64,000 nucleotides of DNA from JBBDMX01 sp040878035 (GTDB taxonomy: Bacteria; Planctomycetota; Phycisphaerae; Phycisphaerales; Phycisphaeraceae), in NCBI GenBank assembly GCA_040878035.1, contig JBBDMX010000024.1, forward strand, positions 62,001 through 126,000, in the 5' to 3' direction. Below are positions 34,801-42,530 of this stretch, one piece after another. The notes below the pieces were generated by a model, which did not search any database, had not been told where the DNA came from, and was given only the letters and a program-made list of their open reading frames with translations. Position 1 is the first letter of the stretch. Each line of letters begins with the position of its first letter. The translations under genes and the position numbers were made by a program.

Positions 34801-35602
34801 GTGGCGGATGTACCTGCCGCCGGGGTTTGACTACGACGACTTTGCCGGCACCCTCACCCCCAATCAGCAGTCGATCTTGCGCGACGACGTATTGGTCTAT
34901 GACTTGCGTAACTACGAGCAGCAGATCGCGCTGGTGAATGACATCAATCGTAAGCAGGCGCTCCAGTATCAGTACCTGGGCGCGGAATTGCAGAAAAAGG
35001 GGGATAACCGCGCCGCCAAGGCAGCTTTCGGCAATGCGTATAACTATTCATGGTCCGACCGAGCGCTGAACGAGGATGCGCGCGTGCAACTGGAGCAGTA
35101 CATCCAGATGAACTCGGTGGCGGGGCTGGTCGGCTCGCGTGCCCGGCTGCGGCAGCAGGCCGAGCAGGGCGGCGGGCAAGCGGCTAATGCGCCCCAGGCG
35201 GCGCCGGAGGTGGACGAGCAACTCGACACCACCGAATTGCAGCGGATTCAGGACTCGCTATCCAAACTCGACAGCGACAACCTCACCCGCATCACCGAGC
35301 GGATCAACGCAGGACAGGTAGCGGCGGCGCCGGCGTCGTCGCAGGTGATCGTCAACATGCCGTTGCGTGGCCGGGTGGTCGAGTTCGATCGGGCCGTGCT
35401 GGTGGATAAGGACGCCGATCTGGTCGTAACGTTCACCGCTGCGCCCAGGGCGGGCGGCGCGACGACGCGCGACTGGGCCTGGGCCCTGATGCTGGTGGCG
35501 CTATTGGGCATCATCGCGGTGCTGGCGGCGGTGGCGGGCTATCGGCCGCGCCGGCCGGTGACGGGCCAAGGCCAGCCGGCAGATGAAGACGAAGCAGTTT
35601 AA
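28814..35602 (+). CDS. Giant internally duplicated exported membrane protein, unknown function
   Basis: This 2262-residue protein has a signal peptide (MFNRIAACGLASLLSLIAVA), beta-rich domains to about residue 960 and a cluster of four or five membrane helices at about 980-1185. A second set of beta-rich domains runs to about 2030, then a helical region (TPR-like: KGDNRAAKAAFGNAYNYS) and a final helix near 2223-2243. The two beta-rich halves resemble each other. Examples are LPANLSVTQVRGENVRDWRI with VPDNVTVTAVEGDLLGGWRF, and FHLISLGEGVAYGSVAVNYF with LHVATVSEGVVRHSHYLRYH. GAAAGGTG before ATG 28814 sets the start. It begins 31 bases after the VWA gene, so co-transcription is likely. I recognise no named family. 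An envelope sensor or scaffold is only an inference. Confidence 0.8.
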   Translation: MFNRIAACGLASLLSLIAVAAAPAQQHVPPPRITDLTVEGAIKDANISFTLSFTAQTFEANQVIGLASGQIVADAVAQPRQGAKLGYDKDSGTYTMRFDSAGTHQVVVQFAARANVIDNGAWRVAEFAIPVSLKRELRVLADRTDLEVQFPDAMRVEKSVADGKLTMTALMGPGKPFSVRWKPEVPDLQGKLVYSTNANVIATARAGSLRLDALIAYGIAQGRLSEMSFVLPANLSVTQVRGENVRDWRIVALDEGVGAAAADDVAAPVAADAKAAPVDASKPRRLIVALSRPAERRYGLQILGEVPLDKFPVEIELPVIHPEGGIRASGQLAVGTDSAIQLLVKQTGGLTQIDASAFARAVLDNNNPRPLPGAAGAAGGGKAFFYNYAASPYHMTLGMDDIVPSVDAAHQIVVAVREDDLVIEAQIELDVRDAPIRSATVEVPAGYLVAAVAGAAVDDYTVREIKADQGDQTKVTGQALDLHFKQPVLGRTLVGLRLELGKGPLGEAQKIQSLTVRGARNQRGYLVVTMENGVQMQPPVVTELREVHVGSVPMKVSQAQFAYRFREPAWTLAISATKRDSDIRVETFHLISLGEGVAYGSVAVNYFITGSPVDELSFRVAPELQNIEFVGLDVRRWTQDPADPTRWTVKLQRKVIGDYNLGVTFTQRYEKPPAATPAGNLAPGALPSGNILAGGVACLGVTTQTGYIVIASNVNLELTEIARQGDSLLDVDRSEIPANYRLLVNNPMVKTYKFIGASHTVTLGVRTYEQGTLVPMIVEIVALDTTINAGDGSSGTSGTSGVSGTSGVSGASGVSGASGVSGGGTESLTKIRYKIKNSSSQFLSLAVPKDAQVWQTWLIERDASGQETQRRIASSYDKSGVLLVPLDRNRNPNNPITVEVQLGHKHAEGGGWLKLAAPGSGAKATYSKWSIRTGEGWALLPARGEMVPEGRAVQHGSLGLTMRGAAWLWGRALASWLEGPGWMLAFVVALFGIVLTLVLRWRAIIGVVVLLTALLALYLGASAAMSHEFTEVFSTPDDLSQVTLTHALDLDGQKPMQVDVYLAPQWRQHVTWSGWLALVVAAGLVVLAIWRRRNWAQAALLAALALVVLAYGAAQFESLTPWLGHAMTWGLPLLAVLAVVLRGFVARRGGHEDQPEEGPALSPAPAALIALLLLPLAMTDRAAAAMPLLADRIVITRLDAELQAEDDSMVVTYRLSIDAEGPVRLPLLTQNAALLSPELPEAASPDLALRVNDGQYQIHITKAGKYDVELKFLLSLSEAGEDQSRSFRLVLPAALTNHVKLAVPRAEMEILAPTAIRFEQEAAAQDASTAQAMFGVGEPALFVWRPRVRQTQLEKTVFFADVTSLVRFDVGMIETRHRMKFQIAQGEIKDIRLTVPDNVTVTAVEGDLLGGWRFDPVTHEVEAHLSRGVTGEYTLYMITQITSDQLPFDATIGTVQVRDAARQQGTLGLAIMPAVQLVIGEHPQATNVDDFARDAGALLKGMPGFGAAVVRWAYRIEKPDDKVTARVLEVKPEIRSVENAKFTVADDRLVYNAEIAVDITKSGMFGFELRLPEGYDIDTLAANDVSHWDDTVEDGQRIVQVHLNKKTMGRIALRVALSHPIADLPKQLDTPRVEVVGSVKHTGQIVIGSDRGVRLSVVQGKRDGVSEVNALELNIREPGVLVFRMLRPDWSLPLQTEVLEPRINVDDLHVATVSEGVVRHSHYLRYHLFNAGAKVFEVQAPAGAMGMVINGPEVARVEEVQGGTGRYRVELAGKWYDRPYPLTVRYETQYDRATGKIELHPVKALGVDLQRGYVAVRSVDRVGLKPVMISSSLRSAESRSVPRDYGAGDLSDAVYCYHGSTAEYQVVLNAERHSAADLLGANVEETLIDTVVAEDGQTISRVEMRLRVISKRHLEVVLPAGAEVWSLLVDGRATPPSKRTDAAGAEVMLIPLMQSGSVDLPVLVHFVYVTPVVANFRAASQRYIGPRFDLPLQNVKWRMYLPPGFDYDDFAGTLTPNQQSILRDDVLVYDLRNYEQQIALVNDINRKQALQYQYLGAELQKKGDNRAAKAAFGNAYNYSWSDRALNEDARVQLEQYIQMNSVAGLVGSRARLRQQAEQGGGQAANAPQAAPEVDEQLDTTELQRIQDSLSKLDSDNLTRITERINAGQVAAAPASSQVIVNMPLRGRVVEFDRAVLVDKDADLVVTFTAAPRAGGATTRDWAWALMLVALLGIIAVLAAVAGYRPRRPVTGQGQPADEDEAV
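31196..31276 (+). repeat. Nine tandem 9-base units (GGGRYATCC) in the giant gene
   Basis: Nine exact-length units alternate among GGGACATCC, GGGGTATCC and GGGGCATCC, encoding Ser-Gly-Thr/Val/Ala triplets at about residues 794-821. It acts as a flexible linker in the protein and is a likely length-variable locus. Confidence 0.95.
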
Positions 35603-35866
35603 GTGAACGAGGCTCTACCGGTCTCTCTCCATCCGGGCATGGGTATCCACACAACTGGCTATGTCCCCGCCCCGCAGTGGCGCAAGGATGTAGCCTCCTG
35701 GCCGCCGACCTCGAACCCAAGTGCGAACACCGGAGCCCAATAACAGCGCCGCGGCGGTAGTGCAGTCGAATGTGACGAGTACCGCCCGATAAAATCGGCC
35801 CGGCCGGCCTTCGGGGAGGGTTGGCGGGGATTGGTGGGCATTTCTGGCCGTTTCCGGACGCCCCCG

Positions 35867-36055
35867 GAGGCGAAAAAGGAAGTCCGTGAGGCGAGAAAGG
35901 ATGTCCGTGAGGCGAGAAAGGATGTCCGTGAGCCGAAAAAGGATGTCCGTAAGGCGAGAAAGGATGTCCGTAAGCCGAGAAAGGATGTCCGTAAGCCGAG
36001 AAAGGATGTCCGTGAGGCGAGAAAGGATGTCCGTGAGCCGCGTACGGAAGTCCGT
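35867..36055. repeat. Nine tandem 21-base units in the 633-base gap before mod
   Basis: The units follow GAGGCGAGAAAGGATGTCCGT with changes mainly at GAG/AAG and GGC/GCC. All frames are open because 21 is a multiple of 3. The plus frame (35831-36145) gives a heptad ladder KDVREAR. The minus frame gives RTSFLAS repeats. Neither has a convincing start, so no gene is called. The rest of 35603-36235 shows nothing recognisable. Confidence 0.9.
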
Positions 36056-36235
36056 AGGCGACGCACGGACGCCCCCGCGCGGCGCAGGGATGCCCCCGAG
36101 TGGCGCTGGGCTGGCCGCGCTAATTTCAGGTGGCTACCCCAATGAGTGCCAGCGATCCTGGGCGCGTGGGGTTGTCGCGGCTTGTGGGGCCTGGGGGCAT
36201 CCATTACAGTCTGCGTAATCCTCCCGGGAGCAGCC

Positions 36236-38611
36236 ATGCCGCATCTGACCGATCAGGAAAAGGCCGACATCCTTCGCCATCTGGAGCAGGACGACTTCCG
36301 GGGGCTGCCCGATCATTACCGCTTTCTGCTCTTCGACGACAAGCGGGAGGTGGAACTGGTCTGGAACGGCAAGACCAACGAGGTCTGCAACGTCGTCTTG
36401 CCGTTTCAGACGATCGAGCACGTCGACGAGCCGCGCTTGGAGAAGAGCACGGCCGATGAGGCACTGGCCGGCGGGCTGTTCGACTCACGGGGCAGACAGC
36501 TCCGGGGGTGGACCAACAAGCTCATCTGGGGTGACAACAAGCTCATCCTCTCCAGCCTCAAGAACGGCCCCTTCCGGGGGGAGATCGAGAAACAGGGCGG
36601 CCTCAAGCTCATCTACATCGACCCGCCCTTCGACGTCGGGGCCGACTTTTCCATGGACATCGAAGTCGGCGACCCCGGAAAGGGCGACACGTTCCACAAA
36701 CGCCCCAACATCCTCGAAGAAATCGCCTACCGCGACACCTGGGGCAAAGGCGCCGACTCCTTCATCGCCATGATCTACGAACGCCTCATCCTCATGCGCG
36801 ACCTGCTCGCGGAGGATGGGAGTATTTATGTGCACTGCGACGGACGCGTGAACAGCCATATTCGGCTCGCGATGGATGAAGTGTTTGGACCTGACCATGC
36901 CATAAGTCAGGTTTCTTGGAAACGCTACGCCGCGCATAGTCTCGCGGTGTCAGGATTCGACGCGATAACTGATACGATTCTTTTGTATGTCCGTGACACG
37001 TCACGAATGCGATTCAATCCTCAGTTCGGCGAACTCGACGAGAGTCAAATGGAGGCGAGGTTCCCGCTCGTCGAGAATCAGACTGGAAGGCGTTATCAGC
37101 ACGCTTCCTTGGAGAAGTCGTCGAACGCTAGTAGCCGAGGTGAGCAACGGAAGATCGGTGATCGCTCCGTATCAACGACACTTGGCTGGATTTGGTCGCA
37201 AGACACCTTTGATGAGCGATTGAAGAAAAATCCGAAGCTCATTCACTGGACTGGGCAGGGTCGGCCTCGGTACAAAATATACGCAGATGAGTACAAAGGC
37301 GCGCCGCTTGGGGACGTTTGGACCGACATAAACTACTTGAGCGCTGGCGACGCACAGCGACTGGGTTACCCAACACAGAAGCCGGAGGCTCTACTCGATC
37401 GCATCATCTCCGCATCCTCCAACCCCGGCGATCTCGTCGCCGACTTCTTCGCCGGCTCCGGCACGACGGCAGCCGTGGCGGAGAAACTCGGGCGGAAGTG
37501 GATCGCCACCGACCTCGGCAAGTTCGCCATCCACACCACGCGCAAGCGGATGATCGGCGTGCAGCGGCAACTGAAGGCCGACGGGAAGGACTACCGCGCG
37601 TTCGAGCTGCTCAACCTCGGCCGATACGAACGGCAGCACTATGTCGGCGTGAACCCCAACCTCCGCGAGGCCGAGCAGCAGAAGCAACTGGAGCAGAAGG
37701 AAGCGGCGTTCCTCGCGCTGATCCTCAAGGCGTATCGGGCCGAAGCGATCACCGGCTACCCCTCATTCCACGGCAAGAAGGCAGGACGATTGGTGACCGT
37801 CGGCCCGGTGAACCTGCCGGTGACCCGGCTGTTCGTCGAGGAGATCATCGTCGAGTGCCGCAAGAAGAACATCACCAAGGTGGACATCCTGGGCTTTGAG
37901 TTCGAGATGGGTTTGTTTCCCAACGTGCTGGACGAGGCGCGGGGCAAGGGCATCGACATCGCGCCCAAGTACATCCCGGCGGAGGTGTTCGACAAGCGGG
38001 CGGTGGAGAAGAACCAGGTGGTGTTCCACGACGTGAGCTTCATCGAGGTGACGCCGATCATCAAAGGCAATACGGTGGCGGTGAAGCTGACGGATTTCAG
38101 CGTTTTCTACTCGCAGGACTCGATCGCGGCGGCCGAAGCGGCGCTGGCGGATGCGAAGAAGGGCGGGAGCAAGATCGTCGTCGAGAAGGGGCAGATCGTG
38201 AAGGTGACCAAGGATGCCAAGGGGATCACGACGCGCGAGGTGCTGACCGAGAAGTGGACGGACTGGGTGGACTACTGGGCGGTGGACTTCGATTACGAGA
38301 ACAAGCGGGAAATCATCCGCGTGCCAGTGGAACTGGACCCCGAGGCACAGATGAAACTGATGAAGGGAGATCAGGCGAATCTGACGACATGGGAAGAGCG
38401 TTGGACGGGCGAATACATCTTTGAGAACGAGTGGCAGAGCTTCCGCACGAAGAAAGACCGCACGCTGGAACTGACCAGCGCGACCAAGGAAGTGGAGCCG
38501 GGCAAAGGCGGGCGGCGCAAGATCGCGGTCAAGGTAGTGGACATCTTCGGCAATGACACCATGACCATCGTGGACGTGACGGTGGGTAATGGGAAGAAGG
38601 GCAAGAAGTGA
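36236..38611 (+). CDS. mod: Type III restriction-modification DNA methyltransferase (Mod)
   Basis: This 791-residue predicted N6-adenine methyltransferase gives target recognition and methylation for the Mod-Res complex. The catalytic motif IDPPFD is at about residues 128-133 and the SAM motif FFAGSGTTAAVAEKLGRKW at about 404. The order (catalytic motif first) is the beta class, as in type III Mod proteins. A divergent central region between them (about 200-370) probably recognises the DNA target. CGGGAG lies 5 bases before the ATG. The restriction subunit gene lies downstream at 39440, separated by a transposase gene. Confidence 0.9.
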   Translation: MPHLTDQEKADILRHLEQDDFRGLPDHYRFLLFDDKREVELVWNGKTNEVCNVVLPFQTIEHVDEPRLEKSTADEALAGGLFDSRGRQLRGWTNKLIWGDNKLILSSLKNGPFRGEIEKQGGLKLIYIDPPFDVGADFSMDIEVGDPGKGDTFHKRPNILEEIAYRDTWGKGADSFIAMIYERLILMRDLLAEDGSIYVHCDGRVNSHIRLAMDEVFGPDHAISQVSWKRYAAHSLAVSGFDAITDTILLYVRDTSRMRFNPQFGELDESQMEARFPLVENQTGRRYQHASLEKSSNASSRGEQRKIGDRSVSTTLGWIWSQDTFDERLKKNPKLIHWTGQGRPRYKIYADEYKGAPLGDVWTDINYLSAGDAQRLGYPTQKPEALLDRIISASSNPGDLVADFFAGSGTTAAVAEKLGRKWIATDLGKFAIHTTRKRMIGVQRQLKADGKDYRAFELLNLGRYERQHYVGVNPNLREAEQQKQLEQKEAAFLALILKAYRAEAITGYPSFHGKKAGRLVTVGPVNLPVTRLFVEEIIVECRKKNITKVDILGFEFEMGLFPNVLDEARGKGIDIAPKYIPAEVFDKRAVEKNQVVFHDVSFIEVTPIIKGNTVAVKLTDFSVFYSQDSIAAAEAALADAKKGGSKIVVEKGQIVKVTKDAKGITTREVLTEKWTDWVDYWAVDFDYENKREIIRVPVELDPEAQMKLMKGDQANLTTWEERWTGEYIFENEWQSFRTKKDRTLELTSATKEVEPGKGGRRKIAVKVVDIFGNDTMTIVDVTVGNGKKGKK

Positions 38612-38655
38612 GGGGTGGACCATTTGGTTGAGGTCAACGAGATGGTCGCAAACGG

Positions 38656-38693
38656 GCGGTTAAATCCCCTCGAATTCGATGGGATTAAACCGC
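38656..38693. terminator. Hairpin after the mod gene
   Basis: GCGGTTAAATCCC pairs with GGGATTAAACCGC with one mismatch, around an inner self-complementary TCGAATTCGA. There is no T run, so the terminator role is uncertain. Confidence 0.4.
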
Positions 38694-38740
38694 AACGCAT
38701 CGGGATTGTTCATGCCGTAATCAGCCCCCGGGCCCGTACT

Positions 38741-38832
38741 CCTGACCCCAACGGGGGCACATTCACCAGCCCAGGGCGAAGCCCTGGGAACTGGGGCCGT
38801 GAAGGAATCGAGCCCTGAAAGGGCGAAACTGC
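38741..38832. repeat. Left REP flanking the transposase gene
   Basis: It contains CCCCAACGGGGGCACATTCA, CCAGCCCAGGG and CCCTGGG hairpin arms, then GCCCTGAAAGGGC. Its reverse complement nearly matches the right REP at 39359-39406, so the pair is inverted around the transposase gene. Confidence 0.9.
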
Positions 38833-38848
38833 ATGTCGGAGGTTAGCC

Positions 38849-39304
38849 ATGCCCCAATCCCTCGCCAAAGTGTTGCTGCACCTGGTCTTCAGCACCAAGC
38901 ATCGTCAACCGTTCCTGGAATCCGCTTCGGTTCGGCCGGCGCTCAATGCCTATGTCGTGGGGATTCTGGCCAATCTGGATTGTCCGTCCTTGATCGCCAA
39001 CTGCGTCCAGGACCACATCCACGTTCTTTTCAGGTTGTCACGAACTGTTTCCATCGCCGCTGTGGTGGAGGAGGTCAAGAAAAGCTCTTCCGCATGGCTC
39101 AAGACGCAGGATGTCGGCCTGAGAAACTTCTATTGGCAGTCCGGTTACGCGGCTTTTTCGGTCAGTCAATCGAGCGTGTCGCAAGTGACGCGGTACATCG
39201 CCGGGCAAGAAGAGCATCATCGACGCCTTTCGTTCCAGGAGGAGTTGAGACTGCTTTTCAGGAAACACGAGGTCGAGTTTGACGAGCGGTACGTATGGGA
39301 TTGA
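38849..39304 (+). CDS. REP-associated tyrosine transposase (RAYT, IS200-like Y1 family)
   Basis: This 151-residue single-strand DNA transposase-like protein has the HUH motif DHIHVLF (H56 and H58). The likely catalytic tyrosine is Y116, in TRYIAGQEEHHRR, with Q120 one turn further. It cuts and joins single-stranded REP hairpins in characterised relatives. CGGAGG lies 6 bases before the ATG. It sits between the mod and res genes and is flanked by inverted REPs, so it looks like an inserted unit. It appears intact. Confidence 0.92.
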   Translation: MPQSLAKVLLHLVFSTKHRQPFLESASVRPALNAYVVGILANLDCPSLIANCVQDHIHVLFRLSRTVSIAAVVEEVKKSSSAWLKTQDVGLRNFYWQSGYAAFSVSQSSVSQVTRYIAGQEEHHRRLSFQEELRLLFRKHEVEFDERYVWD

Positions 39305-39358
39305 TGGATGAAGGCTGGTCGCGCCCATTCAGGGCTTGAATGGTTTGGCGACCTTGCA

Positions 39359-39406
39359 ACCCAGGGCTGCGCCCTGGGCTGGTGAATGCGACCCCGTTGG
39401 GGTCCG
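39359..39406. repeat. Right REP flanking the transposase gene
   Basis: ACCCAGGGCTGCGCCCTGGG forms a hairpin, followed by CTGGTGAATGCGACCCCGTT and GGGG. It is the inverted partner of 38741-38790 and ends 34 bases before the res start codon. Confidence 0.9.
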
Positions 39407-39439
39407 GAAGCGGTTCGCGAGTCTGAAAGGAAACAAGCC

Positions 39440-42130
39440 ATGGCGCTGCACAAGGACTTCCCCGAATCGCCGCACGCGATCCTCGATCCATCCATCCGCT
39501 GGTTCCCGGCGGATGAGGCCTTGCGCGACTCGACAATGGACAAACTCATGCCGCCGCTGGTGCCTGCGCTGCGGCGGAAGGTCAAGGAGTTCCGCGATAG
39601 CGGGTATGTCGGCGCCACCGCGACGAGCAAGACGCTTCTCAATTGGTGGTTCAACACGCCGCACCTGATCGATCAGGCCGATGGCAGCGCCCCCGGAAGC
39701 ACGACGGAGTTCCAATACTTCTTCGCCCAGCGCGAGGCGATGGAGACGATCATCTATCTCGTGGATGTCGTCGGGGTCAAAGACAAGTTCGACCTGATGC
39801 GGTTCGACGGGTCGGGCGCGGTGTCGGCGGGGATGTTCGACGAAAGCTGGCGGCGGTTCGTGGTGAAGATGGCGACGGGCAGCGGCAAGACCAAGGTGCT
39901 GAGCATGGCGCTGGCGTGGAGCTTCTTCCACAAGCTGTACGAGCCGGAATCGACGCTGGCGCGGAACTTCCTGGTGATCGCGCCGAACATCATCGTCCTC
40001 GACCGCATTTACAAGGACTTTCAGGACCTGCGCATCTTCTTTCAGGACCCGGTGCTGCCGGACAATGGGATTGACGGGCAGAATTGGCGGGATGACTTTC
40101 AACTGACGCTGCACCTGCAGGATAATGTGCGGGTGACGCGCCCGACCGGCAATATCTTCCTGACGAACATCCATCGGGTGTATGCGGGTAATGAGTCGAT
40201 CCCCTCGCCGGACGACGACGACACGAGGGATTATTTCCTGGGCAAGCGCCCCACCGGCGCCACCACCGACAGCAAGGTGGACCTGGGGATGATCGTGCGG
40301 GATATCGATGAGTTGATGGTGCTGAATGATGAAGCGCACCACATCCACGACAAGAAGCTGGCGTGGTTCAAGAGCATCGAGGATATTCACAACAAGCTTA
40401 AGCAGAAGGACGATCAGCTAGCGCTGCAGATTGATGTGACCGCGACGCCCAAGCACGACAACGGCGCGATGTTCGTGCAGACGATCACGGATTATCCGCT
40501 GGTAGAGGCGATCAGTCAGAACGTGGTGAAGCACCCCGTGCTGCCGGACGCGCCCAGCCGGGCGAAGCTTCAGGAGCGCAAGTCGATCAAGTACACCGAG
40601 AAATATACGGATTACATCGACCTGGGTGTGGTCGAATGGCGCAAGACGTACGAGGAACACCAGAAGCTGGGGAAGAAGGCCGTGCTGTTCGTGATGACCG
40701 ACGACACGAAGAATTGCGACGAGGTCGCGGAATATCTGGAGGGGCATTACCCCGACCTGAAGGACGCCGTGCTGGTGATCCACACCAAGAGCAACGGCGA
40801 GATTTCCGAGGCGAGCAGCGGAAAGGCGAAGGAGGAACTGGAAGAACTGCGCAAGCAGGCGAACACGATCGACGAGGCGGACAGCCCGTACAAGGCGATT
40901 GTATCGGTGATGATGCTCAAAGAGGGGTGGGATGTACGCAACGTCACGACGATTGTCGGCCTGCGCGCCTACGCCGCCAAGAGCAACATCCTGCCTGAGC
41001 AGACGCTGGGGCGCGGGTTGCGGAAGATGTATCCGGGCGGAGTCCCGGAGCAGGTGAGCGTGATCGGCACCGACGCGTTCATGGATTTCGTCGAGTCGAT
41101 TCAGGCCGAGGGCGTGGTGCTCGAACGCAAGGCGATGGGTGAGGGCACCAAACCCAAGGCCCCGCTGGTGGTCGAAGTGGACGAGCAGAACGAGAAGAAG
41201 AATCTGGACGAATTGGACATCGAGATTCCCATTCTGACCCCGCGGGTTTACCGGGAATACAAGAGCCTGGCTGACCTTGACATCGCGGCGATGCCGCATC
41301 AGGCGGTGATTTATCAGAGCTTCAGCGAAGACGAGCAGCGGGAGATCGTGTTCAAGGACATCACGACGGGAGCAGTGACGCATACGACCGTACTGGACAC
41401 AGCCGGCGTCGCGGATTATCGCAGTGTGATGGGGTACTTCACTATGACGGTGATGAAGGACCTGCGGCTGGTGAGCGGGTACGACGTGCTGTACGGCAAG
41501 GTGAAGGCGTTCGTACAGACGCAGTTGTTCGGGCAAACGGTGGACATGGAACACCCCAACACGATCCGCAATCTGTCCGAGCTTGCCGCCACCAAGACAC
41601 TGATCGAGACGTTCAAGAAGGCGATCAATGACCTGACTGTGCAGGACAAGGGCGATGCGCGGATTCGCGACACGATCAAACTGCGGCAGGTTCGACCCTT
41701 CATCGCGAAGGACCAAGGCTATCTGGTCCCGAAGAAAAGCGTTTTCAACCGGATCATCGGCGACAGTGGTTTCGAGTTGGCGTTCGCACAGTTTCTTGAG
41801 GAGTGCGAGGATGTCATGTCTTACGTCAAGAACTACTTGGCCGTAGGCTTCAGGCTCGATTATGTGAAGGCGGACGGCGACATCTCGAATTACTACCCGG
41901 ACTTCGTGGTGAAACTGCCGGGGAACAATGTCGTGGTTGTCGAAACTAAGGGGCAGCAGGACGTGGATGTTGAGCCGAAGTTGCAGCGCTTGAAGCAGTG
42001 GTGCCAGGACGTCAACAGTGCCGCGTCGGGCGTCAGGTACGACTATGTGTACGTGGATGAGGAATCGTTCAAGAAGTATGCGCCCAAGAGTTTCGCATCG
42101 CTGCTTACGTCCTTCCGCCAGTTCAAGTAG
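39440..42130 (+). CDS. res: Type III restriction enzyme Res subunit (helicase-nuclease)
   Basis: This 896-residue protein has an SF2 helicase core: Walker A ATGSGKT (about 145-151), NDEAHH (about 295-300) and TATPK (about 334). Downstream helicase motifs include SVMMLKEGWDVRNVTTIVGL and the Arg-containing QTLGRGLRKM. The C-terminus has a PD-(D/E)xK nuclease pattern, YYPDFVVKL then VVVVETKGQ (about 818-840). It cuts unmethylated DNA together with Mod. AAAGGA precedes ATG 39440; the frame upstream is REP sequence. Gene and motifs look intact. Confidence 0.93.
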   Translation: MALHKDFPESPHAILDPSIRWFPADEALRDSTMDKLMPPLVPALRRKVKEFRDSGYVGATATSKTLLNWWFNTPHLIDQADGSAPGSTTEFQYFFAQREAMETIIYLVDVVGVKDKFDLMRFDGSGAVSAGMFDESWRRFVVKMATGSGKTKVLSMALAWSFFHKLYEPESTLARNFLVIAPNIIVLDRIYKDFQDLRIFFQDPVLPDNGIDGQNWRDDFQLTLHLQDNVRVTRPTGNIFLTNIHRVYAGNESIPSPDDDDTRDYFLGKRPTGATTDSKVDLGMIVRDIDELMVLNDEAHHIHDKKLAWFKSIEDIHNKLKQKDDQLALQIDVTATPKHDNGAMFVQTITDYPLVEAISQNVVKHPVLPDAPSRAKLQERKSIKYTEKYTDYIDLGVVEWRKTYEEHQKLGKKAVLFVMTDDTKNCDEVAEYLEGHYPDLKDAVLVIHTKSNGEISEASSGKAKEELEELRKQANTIDEADSPYKAIVSVMMLKEGWDVRNVTTIVGLRAYAAKSNILPEQTLGRGLRKMYPGGVPEQVSVIGTDAFMDFVESIQAEGVVLERKAMGEGTKPKAPLVVEVDEQNEKKNLDELDIEIPILTPRVYREYKSLADLDIAAMPHQAVIYQSFSEDEQREIVFKDITTGAVTHTTVLDTAGVADYRSVMGYFTMTVMKDLRLVSGYDVLYGKVKAFVQTQLFGQTVDMEHPNTIRNLSELAATKTLIETFKKAINDLTVQDKGDARIRDTIKLRQVRPFIAKDQGYLVPKKSVFNRIIGDSGFELAFAQFLEECEDVMSYVKNYLAVGFRLDYVKADGDISNYYPDFVVKLPGNNVVVVETKGQQDVDVEPKLQRLKQWCQDVNSAASGVRYDYVYVDEESFKKYAPKSFASLLTSFRQFK

Positions 42131-42530
42131 CGTCTCGCTGATCGTGATAAGTCAGAGGTACCCCGTTGACGGTGCCGCGGCTTGCCGGGGCGATTATCGA
42201 CTTAACCCCCCGCAAGAAAATCTTTGCAAGTTTCTCAAGCCGCACGATGTTCATACCGATTGCTCCGAATATGCGGGGCGGCATCGGCATGTTGCCGGGG
42301 TTTGACTCCGCGGGACTCCATTTATTAGGGACGGAAAACGGGCCATTAGTGATTAGCCGGTGTGCCGAGCGAAAGTGCCCGAAGTCTGTGGCGTTCCTGC
42401 ACTCCCATCGCTTCTGTTGCCCCTGCCGGGGCAGGTTCTTATAACACATCCCTTTCCACGGGTTCCGCTGCGCTTCACCCGTGGCTACATTCTGGCACCC
42501 CTTGCGGGGTGGAGAGGGGGCCATCCGGTT
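42131..42530. repeat. Gene-free gap with REP-like hairpins
   Basis: No gene is seen. At 42418-42517 are CCCCTGCCGGGG, CACGGGT...ACCCGTG and CACCCCTTGCGGGGTG hairpins. They resemble REP sequences mobilised by RAYT proteins but differ from the pair at 38741 and 39359. The part 42131-42400 holds nothing I can name. Confidence 0.6.

Noticed and set aside
35867..36055. CRISPR array
   Set aside because: The units are contiguous 21-mers without spacers, and no cas genes are present.
35831..36145. Plus-strand frame with KDVREAR heptads as a coiled-coil protein
   Set aside because: The tandem unit is 21 bases, so all frames are open by construction; no ribosome site was found. It is kept as a repeat and as a finding only.
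38849..42130. A larger defence island around the restriction genes
   Set aside because: Only mod, a RAYT gene and res are present; neighbours are an unknown membrane protein and a stress-efflux operon with no further defence motifs.
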